This document shows, in pieces, positions 17,769 to 26,338 of a DNA stretch of 64,000 nt. The position numbers and the translations under genes were made by a program. Below the pieces are notes generated by a model. It was not told the DNA's origin. It searched no databases and saw nothing but the letters and a program-made list of their open reading frames with translations. This DNA comes from Erysipelothrix anatis (GTDB lineage: Bacteria > Bacillota_I > Bacilli_A > Erysipelotrichales > Erysipelotrichaceae), in NCBI RefSeq assembly GCF_009828745.1, contig NZ_WTSX01000009.1:30801-94800 (forward strand). The letters are read 5' to 3'. Numbering within the stretch: position 1 is the stretch's first letter; each line of letters opens with the position of its first letter.

Positions 17769-19230
17769 AAACCTCCAGTATTTTATTACAATTTTCTTCT
17801 GATAAATCTTTACTCCTTGACAATGCATTTCCCAATTTTTTAATAACATCTATATCAGGTACTGGTATATTATTCATCTCTGTAGAATTTACCTGAGTAG
17901 AACCATTTAACACTCTATAGTACACATCATACAACGTGGAATTGAATAAGACGTATAATCCATAAACGACACATTCTGACATTTCAATAACACTGTCAAT
18001 AAAGTTTACTTTATTCTGCGTACTTATATAGTCATATTCTGGAAAGTCCTTTGCTAAATATATAGCACATTGAAGTCTTCGTTTCTCTTCTTTGGAAGTA
18101 AACCTTTTCACCATCAAGTAATTCTTGTTTTTTTGAATTAATCCATTTCTTTTTGGTATTAAGTATTCACCACCAACATATTTCGGAAACTCAATTTCAC
18201 CATTACTTATGTGTCTTGAATAGATTAAGGGAACAACCTCAGAATTCTTTTCATCAGTTATACAGTCTCTGTTTCTAAAATCAACTGTTATTCCAGTTTT
18301 CATTTTCAAACCTAGGTCAGGTAACGTGGTCTTCCATCCGTTCACTTTTTTCAACACTGATAACTCTTGAGCATTAGTTATCAGATATATGTAATTATCC
18401 CTTGATGAAGCTATCAAATCATACTCTGCTTCTATTCTCTCAATGTTGTGAAAATCATCATTTGAGAGAGAGGATGTGATGGTAATATTACGATTACTTG
18501 TTTTACTCTTCCTAACTTTTACAATCATTGTCTCTTGCAGTACTTTCTCATGACTGAAAACTTTATTCCTACTCACAAATAAATGAAAATGTTCGAATGA
18601 TATATTATTAAATAAATATTCTCTAAATTTTTTAAAATATGCTCCTGACGTCCATGATCTAGGAATTATATATACTAATTCTCCATCTCTCTTTAAGTTA
18701 TGTATACTCATAGCCATGAAAAGAAAATATAAATTAGGTGATCCATACACGATAGACGACATTGCTTGTGCTTCAGGATCTAATTTATTTAATTTTTTAT
18801 ATGGTGGATTCCCAATAATCAAATCAAACTGTTCCATAGAATTAATTCCACTATTAAAGTCTTGAGAAAAATCAACAATGAAGTTTTTGTTTAAAATAGT
18901 GTAATTAATAGTGTATTTCGAAACTTTCCTTAAATACTGTAAATTATCATTTAGCAACTCCAAAATATTAGGGTCGTTTTCGATGCAAACTATATCTACT
19001 TTTCGTACACCTTCCATTCTATTAATCCTATCTACAATGGTCGCAGTTAAAATACCTGCTCCTGCTCCTGTATCAAGTACTCTAATATTCTCCTTATTTG
19101 GTATATCAAACAAAGAACTCATGAAAATAGCAGTCTCTTTACTAGTAAAAAACTGACCGTATTTTTTACGTTCTGACTTAGGCATTTTTTCTATATAGGC
19201 TGATGTTTTATCAATAATATATTTTAACAA
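17758..19230 (-). CDS. BsuBI/PstI-type adenine-N6 methyltransferase
   Basis: The protein has 490 residues; M.BsuBI and M.PstI have about 500. It begins with TTG at 19230 behind AGAGGTGT. Motifs: 'KKYGQFFTS' (23-30) typical of Eco57I/gamma-type N6 methylases, SAM-binding DTGAGAG (53-59), and catalytic NPPY (141-144). The second half is the target-recognition region ('LPDLGLKMKTGITVDFRNRD', 'YSRHI...EFPKY'). It would methylate the adenine in CTGCAG. It is the first gene of a minus-strand operon with the nuclease and the STAND gene. The block is more AT-rich than the neighbouring transfer genes, consistent with separate acquisition. Confidence 0.88.
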   Translation of the reverse strand: MLKYIIDKTSAYIEKMPKSERKKYGQFFTSKETAIFMSSLFDIPNKENIRVLDTGAGAGILTATIVDRINRMEGVRKVDIVCIENDPNILELLNDNLQYLRKVSKYTINYTILNKNFIVDFSQDFNSGINSMEQFDLIIGNPPYKKLNKLDPEAQAMSSIVYGSPNLYFLFMAMSIHNLKRDGELVYIIPRSWTSGAYFKKFREYLFNNISFEHFHLFVSRNKVFSHEKVLQETMIVKVRKSKTSNRNITITSSLSNDDFHNIERIEAEYDLIASSRDNYIYLITNAQELSVLKKVNGWKTTLPDLGLKMKTGITVDFRNRDCITDEKNSEVVPLIYSRHISNGEIEFPKYVGGEYLIPKRNGLIQKNKNYLMVKRFTSKEEKRRLQCAIYLAKDFPEYDYISTQNKVNFIDSVIEMSECVVYGLYVLFNSTLYDVYYRVLNGSTQVNSTEMNNIPVPDIDVIKKLGNALSRSKDLSEENCNKILEVYGG

Positions 19231-19419
19231 ATTAACACCTCTTTCAGTGAATAAATGAATGCGGAAATTAGCTACATTTTCTTTTAATTATAAGCTTAAT
19301 CCGTTTGAGTTTCTTATTAATATTATAACATACAACATTGCTTTTTTTTCAATCTATAAGATTTATATGAAATTACTATTCACTACTCTAATATTAGGCA
19401 AACAAGAAAGGACACCTTC

Positions 19420-19836
19420 ATGAAATCGAGAATCAAAACAGGAACAATGATGTTTCCAGAAATTATACAACTCTGTGATGATAACTTAGTACTCGCAAAC
19501 ACAAAATCTCGAAATGACTTTATTGAAGAAGCTATAAAGTTCTATGTTAGTTATCTCAACACTAAACACAACAATCTCTTTATCTCAGAATCAATTGAGT
19601 CTGTACTTCAAAACTCAATACAGATTACTGAAGATCGTTTATCAAAACTTCTTTTCAAACAATCAGTAGAAATGAGCATGATGATGAATATTATCGCTGC
19701 AAACTTTGAATTGAACGAAGATATACTCAAAAAACTACGCATCAAATGCATTCAAGATGTTAAAGCATCTGTTGGCTCAATTAATTTTGAAGATATTGTT
19801 AAATATCAAAATAGTGAGGAGGATAGAGATGGCTAG
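19420..19836 (+). CDS. Relaxosome accessory protein (MobC-like position)
   Basis: The protein has 138 residues. The N-terminal part (KTGTMMFPEIIQLCDDNLVLANTKSRNDFIEEAIKFYVSYLN) fits a ribbon-helix-helix DNA-binding fold followed by a helical region (SKLLFKQSVEMSMMMNIIAANF). Proteins of this size and type stand directly ahead of relaxases of the MobP3-like group and help load the relaxase at oriT. It overlaps the relaxase start by 8 bases. AAGAAAGGA lies before the ATG. The gene opens the second half of the transfer region after the defence block. Confidence 0.7.
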   Translation: MKSRIKTGTMMFPEIIQLCDDNLVLANTKSRNDFIEEAIKFYVSYLNTKHNNLFISESIESVLQNSIQITEDRLSKLLFKQSVEMSMMMNIIAANFELNEDILKKLRIKCIQDVKASVGSINFEDIVKYQNSEEDRDG

Positions 19837-21290
19837 ACTTATCGCAAAATTTGGTTACATGAAGCCCAACAAAAGAAATAGATCTGGGTTTGTTGAATAC
19901 ATTGCGAAACGTGATGGTGTCATTAAAAATATCCATACCTTTGCTCATAAACCCGTGACTAAAAAACAAGTACAACTTATTGAAAAACTAATTGCTAAAT
20001 TTCCTAAAACGATAGAATCAGAACTTTATATCAAACATCAAGAATACCAAACAATTGGTTCTGCCTCTGAACTTATTACATACATTGAAGAATCATCACT
20101 TGAAGAACTATCCAAAATTCATGAATACGTTCAATACATAGCACAAAGACCACGAGTTGTTAAAGAAGGAACTCATGGTCTTTTTAGTATTCACGATGAA
20201 CCTCTCATACTTGAACATGTTAAAACTGAAGTTCAAAATCATCCATCAAACATTTGGACTGCCATCATATCGTTAAAAAGAGAGGATACATCACGTCTTG
20301 GCTATGATGATTTAAAACATTGGAAGTCGCTAGTTCGTTCAAAGCAAAACGATCTTGCGAAACATCTCAAAATCGATCCCGACAACTTCAAATGGTATGG
20401 CGCGTTCCACAATGAATCCCATCATCCCCACATTCATTTTAGTGATGTATGCAAAAGATGGTAAACAAGGTTATCTCAATCAAGTCTCAATGGATGCAAT
20501 ACGTTCTTCGTTTGCTCGAGAAATCTTTAAAGATGATTTACTTCATATCTATCAGAAACAAACTCAAGCACGTGAAGATTTAAAACTAGCGAGCAAGGAG
20601 TACATTCAAGAGCAGATTCAAAACATCAATCGACACTTTAAAATGAATCCAAGAATTGAAGATAAACTTAATCTTCTTTCTAGAGAATTAGAAATCATTA
20701 AAGGAAAACATCAATATGGCTATTTACCAAAACCAATCAAACAGATTGTTGATGAGATTGTTAATGAAGTTTCCAATGATCCAAATATTCAAAAACTCTT
20801 CGACCTATGGTATCAACAACGACAAGAAGTCTTGAACACGTATTCGAGTAAAAAAGAAGAAATACGAAATCTATCCGATTTGCATGAATTCAAACCAATC
20901 AAAAACATGGTGATTCAACTTGCAAAAGAAATCATTCTTACGCACGACCCTCATGTTGAAACTACTAAACCATCAGTCATTGTCAAAAACGATAACACCG
21001 TTCAAACACCACCTCAAAACTACAATAAAGAAGACTCAGATACAGAAACCATAAAATACAACAAGCATGAAGCATCGAATATAGATGTTGAACCCTATAG
21101 ACATGAAGATAAAGAGATTGTGTTTCCTGTTTCATCCAGTATCAAGCCTTTATATCAAGTCAGCAAACTCTTCGAGTCATCAATGATCCAACGTGCTCAT
21201 AAATATCAAGTCGATCATAAACTGATTCTTAAAATGCGAAAACAAAAGATAGCACTGGGTCAACATGAAAATGATACACATAAAAACTAA
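19829..21290 (+). pseudogene. Relaxase (MobP-type), broken by +1 frameshift at the HIH motif
   Basis: Start ATG 19829 behind GAGGAGG. The first frame gives 'MARLIAKFGYMKPNKR...FVEYIAKRDGV', a typical relaxase N-terminus, and runs to 'WYGAFHNESHHPHIH' (HIH at residues 201-203, the metal-binding triad), then goes out of phase and stops at 20464. The other frame continues at once with 'LVMYAKDGKQGYLNQ', as expected, to 21290. Removing one T from the run TTTT (20437-20440) restores one product of about 486 residues. Relaxases nick oriT and pilot the single strand, so as written the element lacks a working relaxase, unless the extra T is a sequencing error or frameshifting rescues it. Confidence 0.85.
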
Positions 21291-21336
21291 GCAATATAAG
21301 AGGTGATATATTGCGAAACAGAAAGGACAAACACCA

Positions 21337-22686
21337 ATGATAACTAAAAGAACTGCCAATACTGTAAACATGATTGAATTACTCGAAAAAATGAACGAGC
21401 CTCTTAAGAAAGTCGGGAAATCAAAGCGCTGGATACGTCATCCTTCTATCTCATTTTTAAACAACTACTGGTATCGACATTCAACTAAAGAAAAAGGATT
21501 TCCTGTTGATTTCTTGATGACTTTCTTCAACCAAACTGAACCAGAAGCAATTCATACAATTACCCAACACTTTAATCTTAAGAATGAAGAAATCAATTAT
21601 CCAATAGAATCACTTTACAGACCACCTAAAAATCACAACAATCAAGCAGTAGAGGTCTACCTTAAACATATTCGTTTTATAGATCAAGAATGCATCGATT
21701 ATCTTATTAATCATGATTTGTTGTATCAAGAAAGAAAATATAGCAATTGTGTTTTTATTGGATATGATACCCAAAATCGAGTTAATCATCTTCATAGACA
21801 CAGTACGCATCTTGCAGATAATGATTATAAAGGTAATGCACCGGGTTCAGATAGTAAGTATCCCTTCAACTTAGTTGGAACAAGCGATTCCTTATATGTC
21901 TTTGAGTCACCCATTGATTTATTATCTTACATAACCTTGCACAACGAAAACTGGACGGAACATTCTTATCTTGCATTGTGCGGGTTATCAACATCTTCTC
22001 TTCATAAGTTTCTTACTGATCATCCATACATTCAAAACGTCGTACTGTGCTTGGATAACGATGCTCCTGGGCAAGATGCAACATCCTCAATACTAACTGA
22101 GATGATGAGATATCCATCTGTTTATGTAGAAGTACAGACATCACGATACAAAGACTTTAACGAAGATTTAAAAGCACTTCATGGTCTACCTGCACTTGAA
22201 GGTATCAAAGAAGCCTTTATTCAAGTACTCAATGAAGTCAAAAAAATAATCATTCAAGATTTTGAAGACTCAAAGGATAAAAAATTTAAGGATTTAATGA
22301 ATTGTTTCTCATTGGTTTATTATGGACTTCATTCTAATAATCTAAAACATAGTGAAAAAGCAACGTCTGCTTTAATTGAATGCGCTGGATATGCGCTCTT
22401 ACTTGTGCGACAACAATACCGTCATCTTGAGAAAAAATACTCCATCAAAGAAATGGTGAATTTTATCGATGATACACAACCCTTTATGATGTTTGTAGAA
22501 ACCGATCCATTAATGACTGGATTTACTAAAGAACTGGATATTCTTAAGACAATCTATCTTACTAAAATCAATCATACTGTTGATGATAAACATCAACTCA
22601 TTCAATCACTCATGAGCCTTGCAAAACGTTGCATGGTTACTCATGTTTTTTTATTGCTCAATAAGCAAAACGAAAGGAACCTTTAA
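21337..22686 (+). CDS. DUF3991/Toprim domain protein (primase-like)
   Basis: The protein has 449 residues. Residues about 25-95 match DUF3991 ('KRWIRHPSISFLNNYWYRHSTKEKGFPVDFLM'), and residues about 180-260 form a Toprim domain, with 'SLYVFESPIDLLSY' supplying the catalytic Glu and 'VVLCLDNDAPGQDA' the DxD. Toprim proteins of this type are plasmid and ICE primase/topoisomerase-like enzymes thought to act on the transferred strand. The C-terminal 180 residues are helical and unassigned. The gene stands between relaxase and coupling protein, as in other Firmicute ICEs. A good AGAAAGGA precedes the ATG. Confidence 0.85.
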   Translation: MITKRTANTVNMIELLEKMNEPLKKVGKSKRWIRHPSISFLNNYWYRHSTKEKGFPVDFLMTFFNQTEPEAIHTITQHFNLKNEEINYPIESLYRPPKNHNNQAVEVYLKHIRFIDQECIDYLINHDLLYQERKYSNCVFIGYDTQNRVNHLHRHSTHLADNDYKGNAPGSDSKYPFNLVGTSDSLYVFESPIDLLSYITLHNENWTEHSYLALCGLSTSSLHKFLTDHPYIQNVVLCLDNDAPGQDATSSILTEMMRYPSVYVEVQTSRYKDFNEDLKALHGLPALEGIKEAFIQVLNEVKKIIIQDFEDSKDKKFKDLMNCFSLVYYGLHSNNLKHSEKATSALIECAGYALLLVRQQYRHLEKKYSIKEMVNFIDDTQPFMMFVETDPLMTGFTKELDILKTIYLTKINHTVDDKHQLIQSLMSLAKRCMVTHVFLLLNKQNERNL

Positions 22687-22689
22687 ACA

Positions 22690-22935
22690 ATGAATCAAAA
22701 CAAACCTAAAGCACCCATTATTAATGCAGATGGTAATATCTTTAATCTTATGGGTATTGCCTCTAAAGCTCTGAAACGTGATGGTCTTCATGAAGAAGCC
22801 AAAGAAATGGCAGAGCGTATCTTTGAATCTTCCAGTTATACCGAAGCACTCTCTATCATCCAAGAATATGTAGAACCTGTCGATGCAGAACAAGAACTTG
22901 AAAACTTATCCTATGATGAGTTGGATATACTATGA
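22690..22935 (+). CDS. Hypothetical ICE protein (81 aa) before the coupling protein
   Basis: The protein is acidic and helical, starting MNQNKPKAPIINADGNIFNLMGIASKALKRDG, and is similar in style to small proteins encoded before VirD4 genes in Firmicute ICEs. No signal or membrane segment is visible. It lies three bases after the Toprim gene and overlaps the coupling gene (ATGA). GAAAGGAACC is the likely ribosome site. Function unknown. Confidence 0.75.
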   Translation: MNQNKPKAPIINADGNIFNLMGIASKALKRDGLHEEAKEMAERIFESSSYTEALSIIQEYVEPVDAEQELENLSYDELDIL

Positions 22936-24641
22936 ATCTAGAAACACAATCGATTGCAATACCGGCAATACTAGGAATTGGATTAATCCTTATTTCAGTA
23001 TTATCCAATCGAGGTTATAACTTGAACTCAATCAAGAATAAACGCGTGGGTGATGGACAACATGGAACGGCACGTTTCGCCAGTGACAACGAAATCAAGG
23101 CAACACTATCACTTATACACTATTCACCTCAATCATGGCGTACAGGCGCTCGTTTACCCTCAAAACAGGGCATTATCATTGGCTACAAAATAATTCGAGG
23201 AAAAACCTATGCACTTCTGGATGATAATGATGTTCATGCATTAATGATTGGATCTGCAGGAGTTGGTAAGACTGCATTCTTTCTCTATCCAAATCTTGAA
23301 TATGCGTGTGCAAGTGGTATGTCATTTATGGTTACCGATACTAAGGGTGATGTGTTTCGTAACGTTGCTCCAATTGCTGAGAAATACTATGGATACAATA
23401 TATCAGTAATCGATTTAAGAAATCCACTTCAAAGTCATCATTTTAATATGCTTCATCTCGTTAATAGATATATGGATATTTATCTTAACGAAGCAAGTAA
23501 TCTTACCATCAAAGCAAAAGCTGAAAAGTATGCCAAGATTATTGCGAAAACGATTATCTATTCAGGTGGATTCGATATGAACTTTGGACAAAACCAATTC
23601 TTCTATGACTCTGCAGAAGGACTGCTTACCGCAACCATCCTCATTCTTGCAGAATATGGTGAAAAGCATAAACGACACATTGTATCTGTCTTTAAACTCA
23701 TTCAGGACTTAATGGCTCCTGCAGGAATGAAATCAACAGAGTTTAAGGTTCTCTTAGAGAAACTTCCTTCAAATCACAAAGCACGGTGGTTTGCAGGTGC
23801 TGCACTTAATACATCAGATCAAGCCATGCAATCAATACTATCAACAGCACTTGCACGACTTAATACTTTCATTGATTCAGAGCTAGAACAAGTATTATGT
23901 TTTGATACCGATATCGATGCAGAAACATTCTGTAATAAGAAGTCTGCAATCTTCCTAGTTTTACCCGAAGAAGATTCCACGAAGCACTTTATTATTTCAC
24001 TCATCATCCAACAACTCTACCGCGAGATACTTATCGTTGCTGATGAAATGGGTGGTCAACTTAAAAACAGAATAATGTTTTATTTAGATGAAATTGGAAC
24101 AATTCCTAAAATTGAATCCATTGAAATGATGTTTAGTGCATCACGTTCAAGAAGACTCTCCATCGTAGCCATTATTCAATCACTCGCTCAGCTTGAAAAG
24201 AACTACGATAAGCTCGGTGCAGAAATCATTGTGGATAACTGTCAGCTCTCAATATTTGGTGGTTTTGCACCAAACTCTGAAACTGCAGAAACATTATCAA
24301 AAAATCTTGGAACTCAAACAATTTTGAGTGGAACAGTAAATAAGGGAAAAGGTGAATCATCACAGAGTTTACAGATGATAGAACGACCACTCATGACATC
24401 AGATGAGCTTAAATCAATGCCCAAAGGCAACTTCATTGTGATGAAGACTGGAAGTAATCCCATGAAGATGAAACTCAAACTTTATGAAAAATGGGGAATT
24501 ACATTTGAATCACCTTACCATATCCCAATTAATCCTGAACAGACAATTGAATATGTCAGCAAAGAAGAAATTACTCAAGCGATTGTAGGTAATGATTCAT
24601 TAACAATCAGTAAAAAGAAAGGAGTTGTGAAAGTTGAGTAA
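22932..24641 (+). CDS. virD4: VirD4/TraG-type coupling protein
   Basis: The protein has 569 residues with one N-terminal membrane helix (about 8-24). Walker A is GSAGVGKT near residue 110; Walker B is 'IMFYLDEIGTIPKI' near 383; 'SRRLSIVAIIQSLAQLEKNYD' follows, all features of TraG/VirD4 ATPases. The enzyme brings the relaxase-DNA complex to the secretion channel. The start overlaps the previous stop by the ATGA pattern. It is the last large transfer gene before the polysaccharide cargo. Confidence 0.93.
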   Translation: MNLETQSIAIPAILGIGLILISVLSNRGYNLNSIKNKRVGDGQHGTARFASDNEIKATLSLIHYSPQSWRTGARLPSKQGIIIGYKIIRGKTYALLDDNDVHALMIGSAGVGKTAFFLYPNLEYACASGMSFMVTDTKGDVFRNVAPIAEKYYGYNISVIDLRNPLQSHHFNMLHLVNRYMDIYLNEASNLTIKAKAEKYAKIIAKTIIYSGGFDMNFGQNQFFYDSAEGLLTATILILAEYGEKHKRHIVSVFKLIQDLMAPAGMKSTEFKVLLEKLPSNHKARWFAGAALNTSDQAMQSILSTALARLNTFIDSELEQVLCFDTDIDAETFCNKKSAIFLVLPEEDSTKHFIISLIIQQLYREILIVADEMGGQLKNRIMFYLDEIGTIPKIESIEMMFSASRSRRLSIVAIIQSLAQLEKNYDKLGAEIIVDNCQLSIFGGFAPNSETAETLSKNLGTQTILSGTVNKGKGESSQSLQMIERPLMTSDELKSMPKGNFIVMKTGSNPMKMKLKLYEKWGITFESPYHIPINPEQTIEYVSKEEITQAIVGNDSLTISKKKGVVKVE

Positions 24642-24891
24642 TCGACTTCCGATATTTAATGAAAAGCTTAGTTCTAATGCAGTGCTTGTGTATCTATATT
24701 TAGACCGTCATGGCGCAAGAAAAAAGCAATGTTTCCATTCGGTAAGAACCATTGCTTCTAACTTAAATATATCAGAACGAACTGTAAATCGAGTGATCAA
24801 TGAACTTGAGAAATACGGGTTTATTCTAAGGGTTCCGAGATACAGAAATAATGGTGCAAGATCCAGTAATACCTATGAAATTTTAAAATAA
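24634..24891 (+). CDS. Winged-helix (RepA-N/MarR-like) DNA-binding protein
   Basis: The protein has 85 residues from TTG 24634, with GGAG nine bases upstream and an 8-base overlap with virD4. The sequence 'FNEKLSSNAVLVYLYLDRH...CFHSVRTIASNLNISERTVNRVINELEKYGFI' is a winged helix-turn-helix as in the N-terminal part of RepA_N and related regulators. It may control transfer genes or act in element replication. The C-terminus is basic and polar. Confidence 0.75.
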   Translation: MSNRLPIFNEKLSSNAVLVYLYLDRHGARKKQCFHSVRTIASNLNISERTVNRVINELEKYGFILRVPRYRNNGARSSNTYEILK

Positions 24892-25051
24892 TTCTTCACC
24901 AAGGGATGAGTGTAAGTATGCGCTGTCGCATGGTATCTGTCACAAAGTCGCAGCTTATTAACAGAATATTTTAAATAACTTATACGCAATACATACGTAT
25001 ATATAAAGAATACTATTTATCAAAAAATAAGTACACCCGATCAAATAGATA
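24892..25051. other. Intergenic segment with small hairpin, possible oriT
   Basis: At 24916-24945 lies 'GTAAGTATGCGCTGTCGCATGG' (quoted in part), where ATGCG and CGCAT pair around CTGT. The word TAAGTATGCGC recalls nick regions of some mobilisation systems, but this is weak. The rest is AT-rich and separates transfer genes from the convergent polysaccharide operon. Confidence 0.25.
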
Positions 25052-26335
25052 TCATCTAGTTCCCCATGTACTTTTCTTTATAGTTAATATGGCTTTTATT
25101 CTGATATAGATTAACAATAATGCGTAAAACAATTTATGTATGAATCCTACAAGAAACAGTTTAATATCTTCTTTAGCAATATAGAAATTTGAAATTCCAT
25201 AGTTTCCTAAGAAATACAATAAAGCAATTGAAACTTGATCATAAACAATTATCTGCGTAATATCAATATTTCCTATACCCGTTATGTAGGCTACAAAACT
25301 ATTAACACCAATATAAATCGCAAGTACTGTATTAAAAATCCATATATATGCTTCAGTCCATTGCCAAAATGGAATAAAAGGGTTTTTAAAGATCATTTTT
25401 ATAGAATACAAAGCCAAAATGTATCCAGATTTTGCCCATCTGATTTGTTGTTTTAAAAACTTAGTTACATTATCAGGAACTTCTGTATAGCATATTGCAT
25501 TGCTTTGATATCTAGTTTTATACCCTGCTTCAAGTACAATCGAAGTTAAAAGTCTATCATCTCCTGCCGACATTTTCATTCCGACAATTTTTCCTGAAAA
25601 CTTACTAATGTTCTTTTTTATGATTCTAAACTTAAAAACACTAAAAGCTCCTGAACAGACACTTACGCAACCAGTTAGACTTTGTGCAGACCTGCTAAAT
25701 CGAAATGCAGACGTATATAAAAGTTTTTGCATATTTACGATAAAATTAGAGTTTTCATTTGAAACCTTAATTGTTCCGACTACTGCTCCAGTATCTCTTT
25801 TATCAAAGGCTGCCATTAGATTACCTAATGAATCTTTATCTAGTAATGAGTCTGTATCAAATAAAAGTATGTAGTCAGATTTTACATATTTAAAAGCAAA
25901 AATTTGAGCTTCTTTTTTTCCTCTATTTTCATTCATTCTAAACGCTTGTATTCTATTATCTTGTTTGCTAAGTTCTTTTACATAGTTATAAACTTCATCA
26001 CTGTCACTACCATCATCAACAAATATAAACTGATCGATTTTATAATCCTGATTAAGCAATGTCTCGAAACCTCTTTTAACATTTGGTAATTTTTCATTAA
26101 AATTTGGCATAATTGCGGTAACAGTTTTTTTTACAGTTTTTTTTCTTTGATAAACTGGTTTATATATAATAGATAAAATCAGTTTAAATATAGTCACTCC
26201 TAGAGCGAATGTTATTACATAAGTCACTCCATTATACTTCATGAAATATGCCAAAATAAATATAGCCAATGACAATAATAGTGATAGTATAATCTTCAGT
26301 ATCTCTGATATCTTTCTACGTTTTCTCATAGCCAA
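25052..26335 (-). CDS. Hyaluronan-synthase-like processive glycosyltransferase (GT2)
   Basis: The protein has 427 residues: two N-terminal membrane helices, a cytosolic GT-A domain and three or four C-terminal membrane helices. Catalytic motifs are complete: DDGSD (107-111), DTDS (160-163), GDDR (258-261) and QQIRW (296-300), which together define processive beta-synthases. 'AQSLTGCVSVCSGAFSVF' and the C-terminal 'KKSTWGTR' are very close to streptococcal HasA. The enzyme probably polymerises and exports a glycosaminoglycan-like chain. Start TTG 26335 has GGAG ten bases before it; ATG 26329 is an alternative. The preceding gene makes a UDP-uronic acid, supplying one substrate. Whether the polymer is hyaluronan or another uronic-acid polymer cannot be told here. 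Confidence 0.85.
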   Translation of the reverse strand: MAMRKRRKISEILKIILSLLLSLAIFILAYFMKYNGVTYVITFALGVTIFKLILSIIYKPVYQRKKTVKKTVTAIMPNFNEKLPNVKRGFETLLNQDYKIDQFIFVDDGSDSDEVYNYVKELSKQDNRIQAFRMNENRGKKEAQIFAFKYVKSDYILLFDTDSLLDKDSLGNLMAAFDKRDTGAVVGTIKVSNENSNFIVNMQKLLYTSAFRFSRSAQSLTGCVSVCSGAFSVFKFRIIKKNISKFSGKIVGMKMSAGDDRLLTSIVLEAGYKTRYQSNAICYTEVPDNVTKFLKQQIRWAKSGYILALYSIKMIFKNPFIPFWQWTEAYIWIFNTVLAIYIGVNSFVAYITGIGNIDITQIIVYDQVSIALLYFLGNYGISNFYIAKEDIKLFLVGFIHKLFYALLLIYIRIKAILTIKKSTWGTR

Positions 26336-26338
26336 AAT

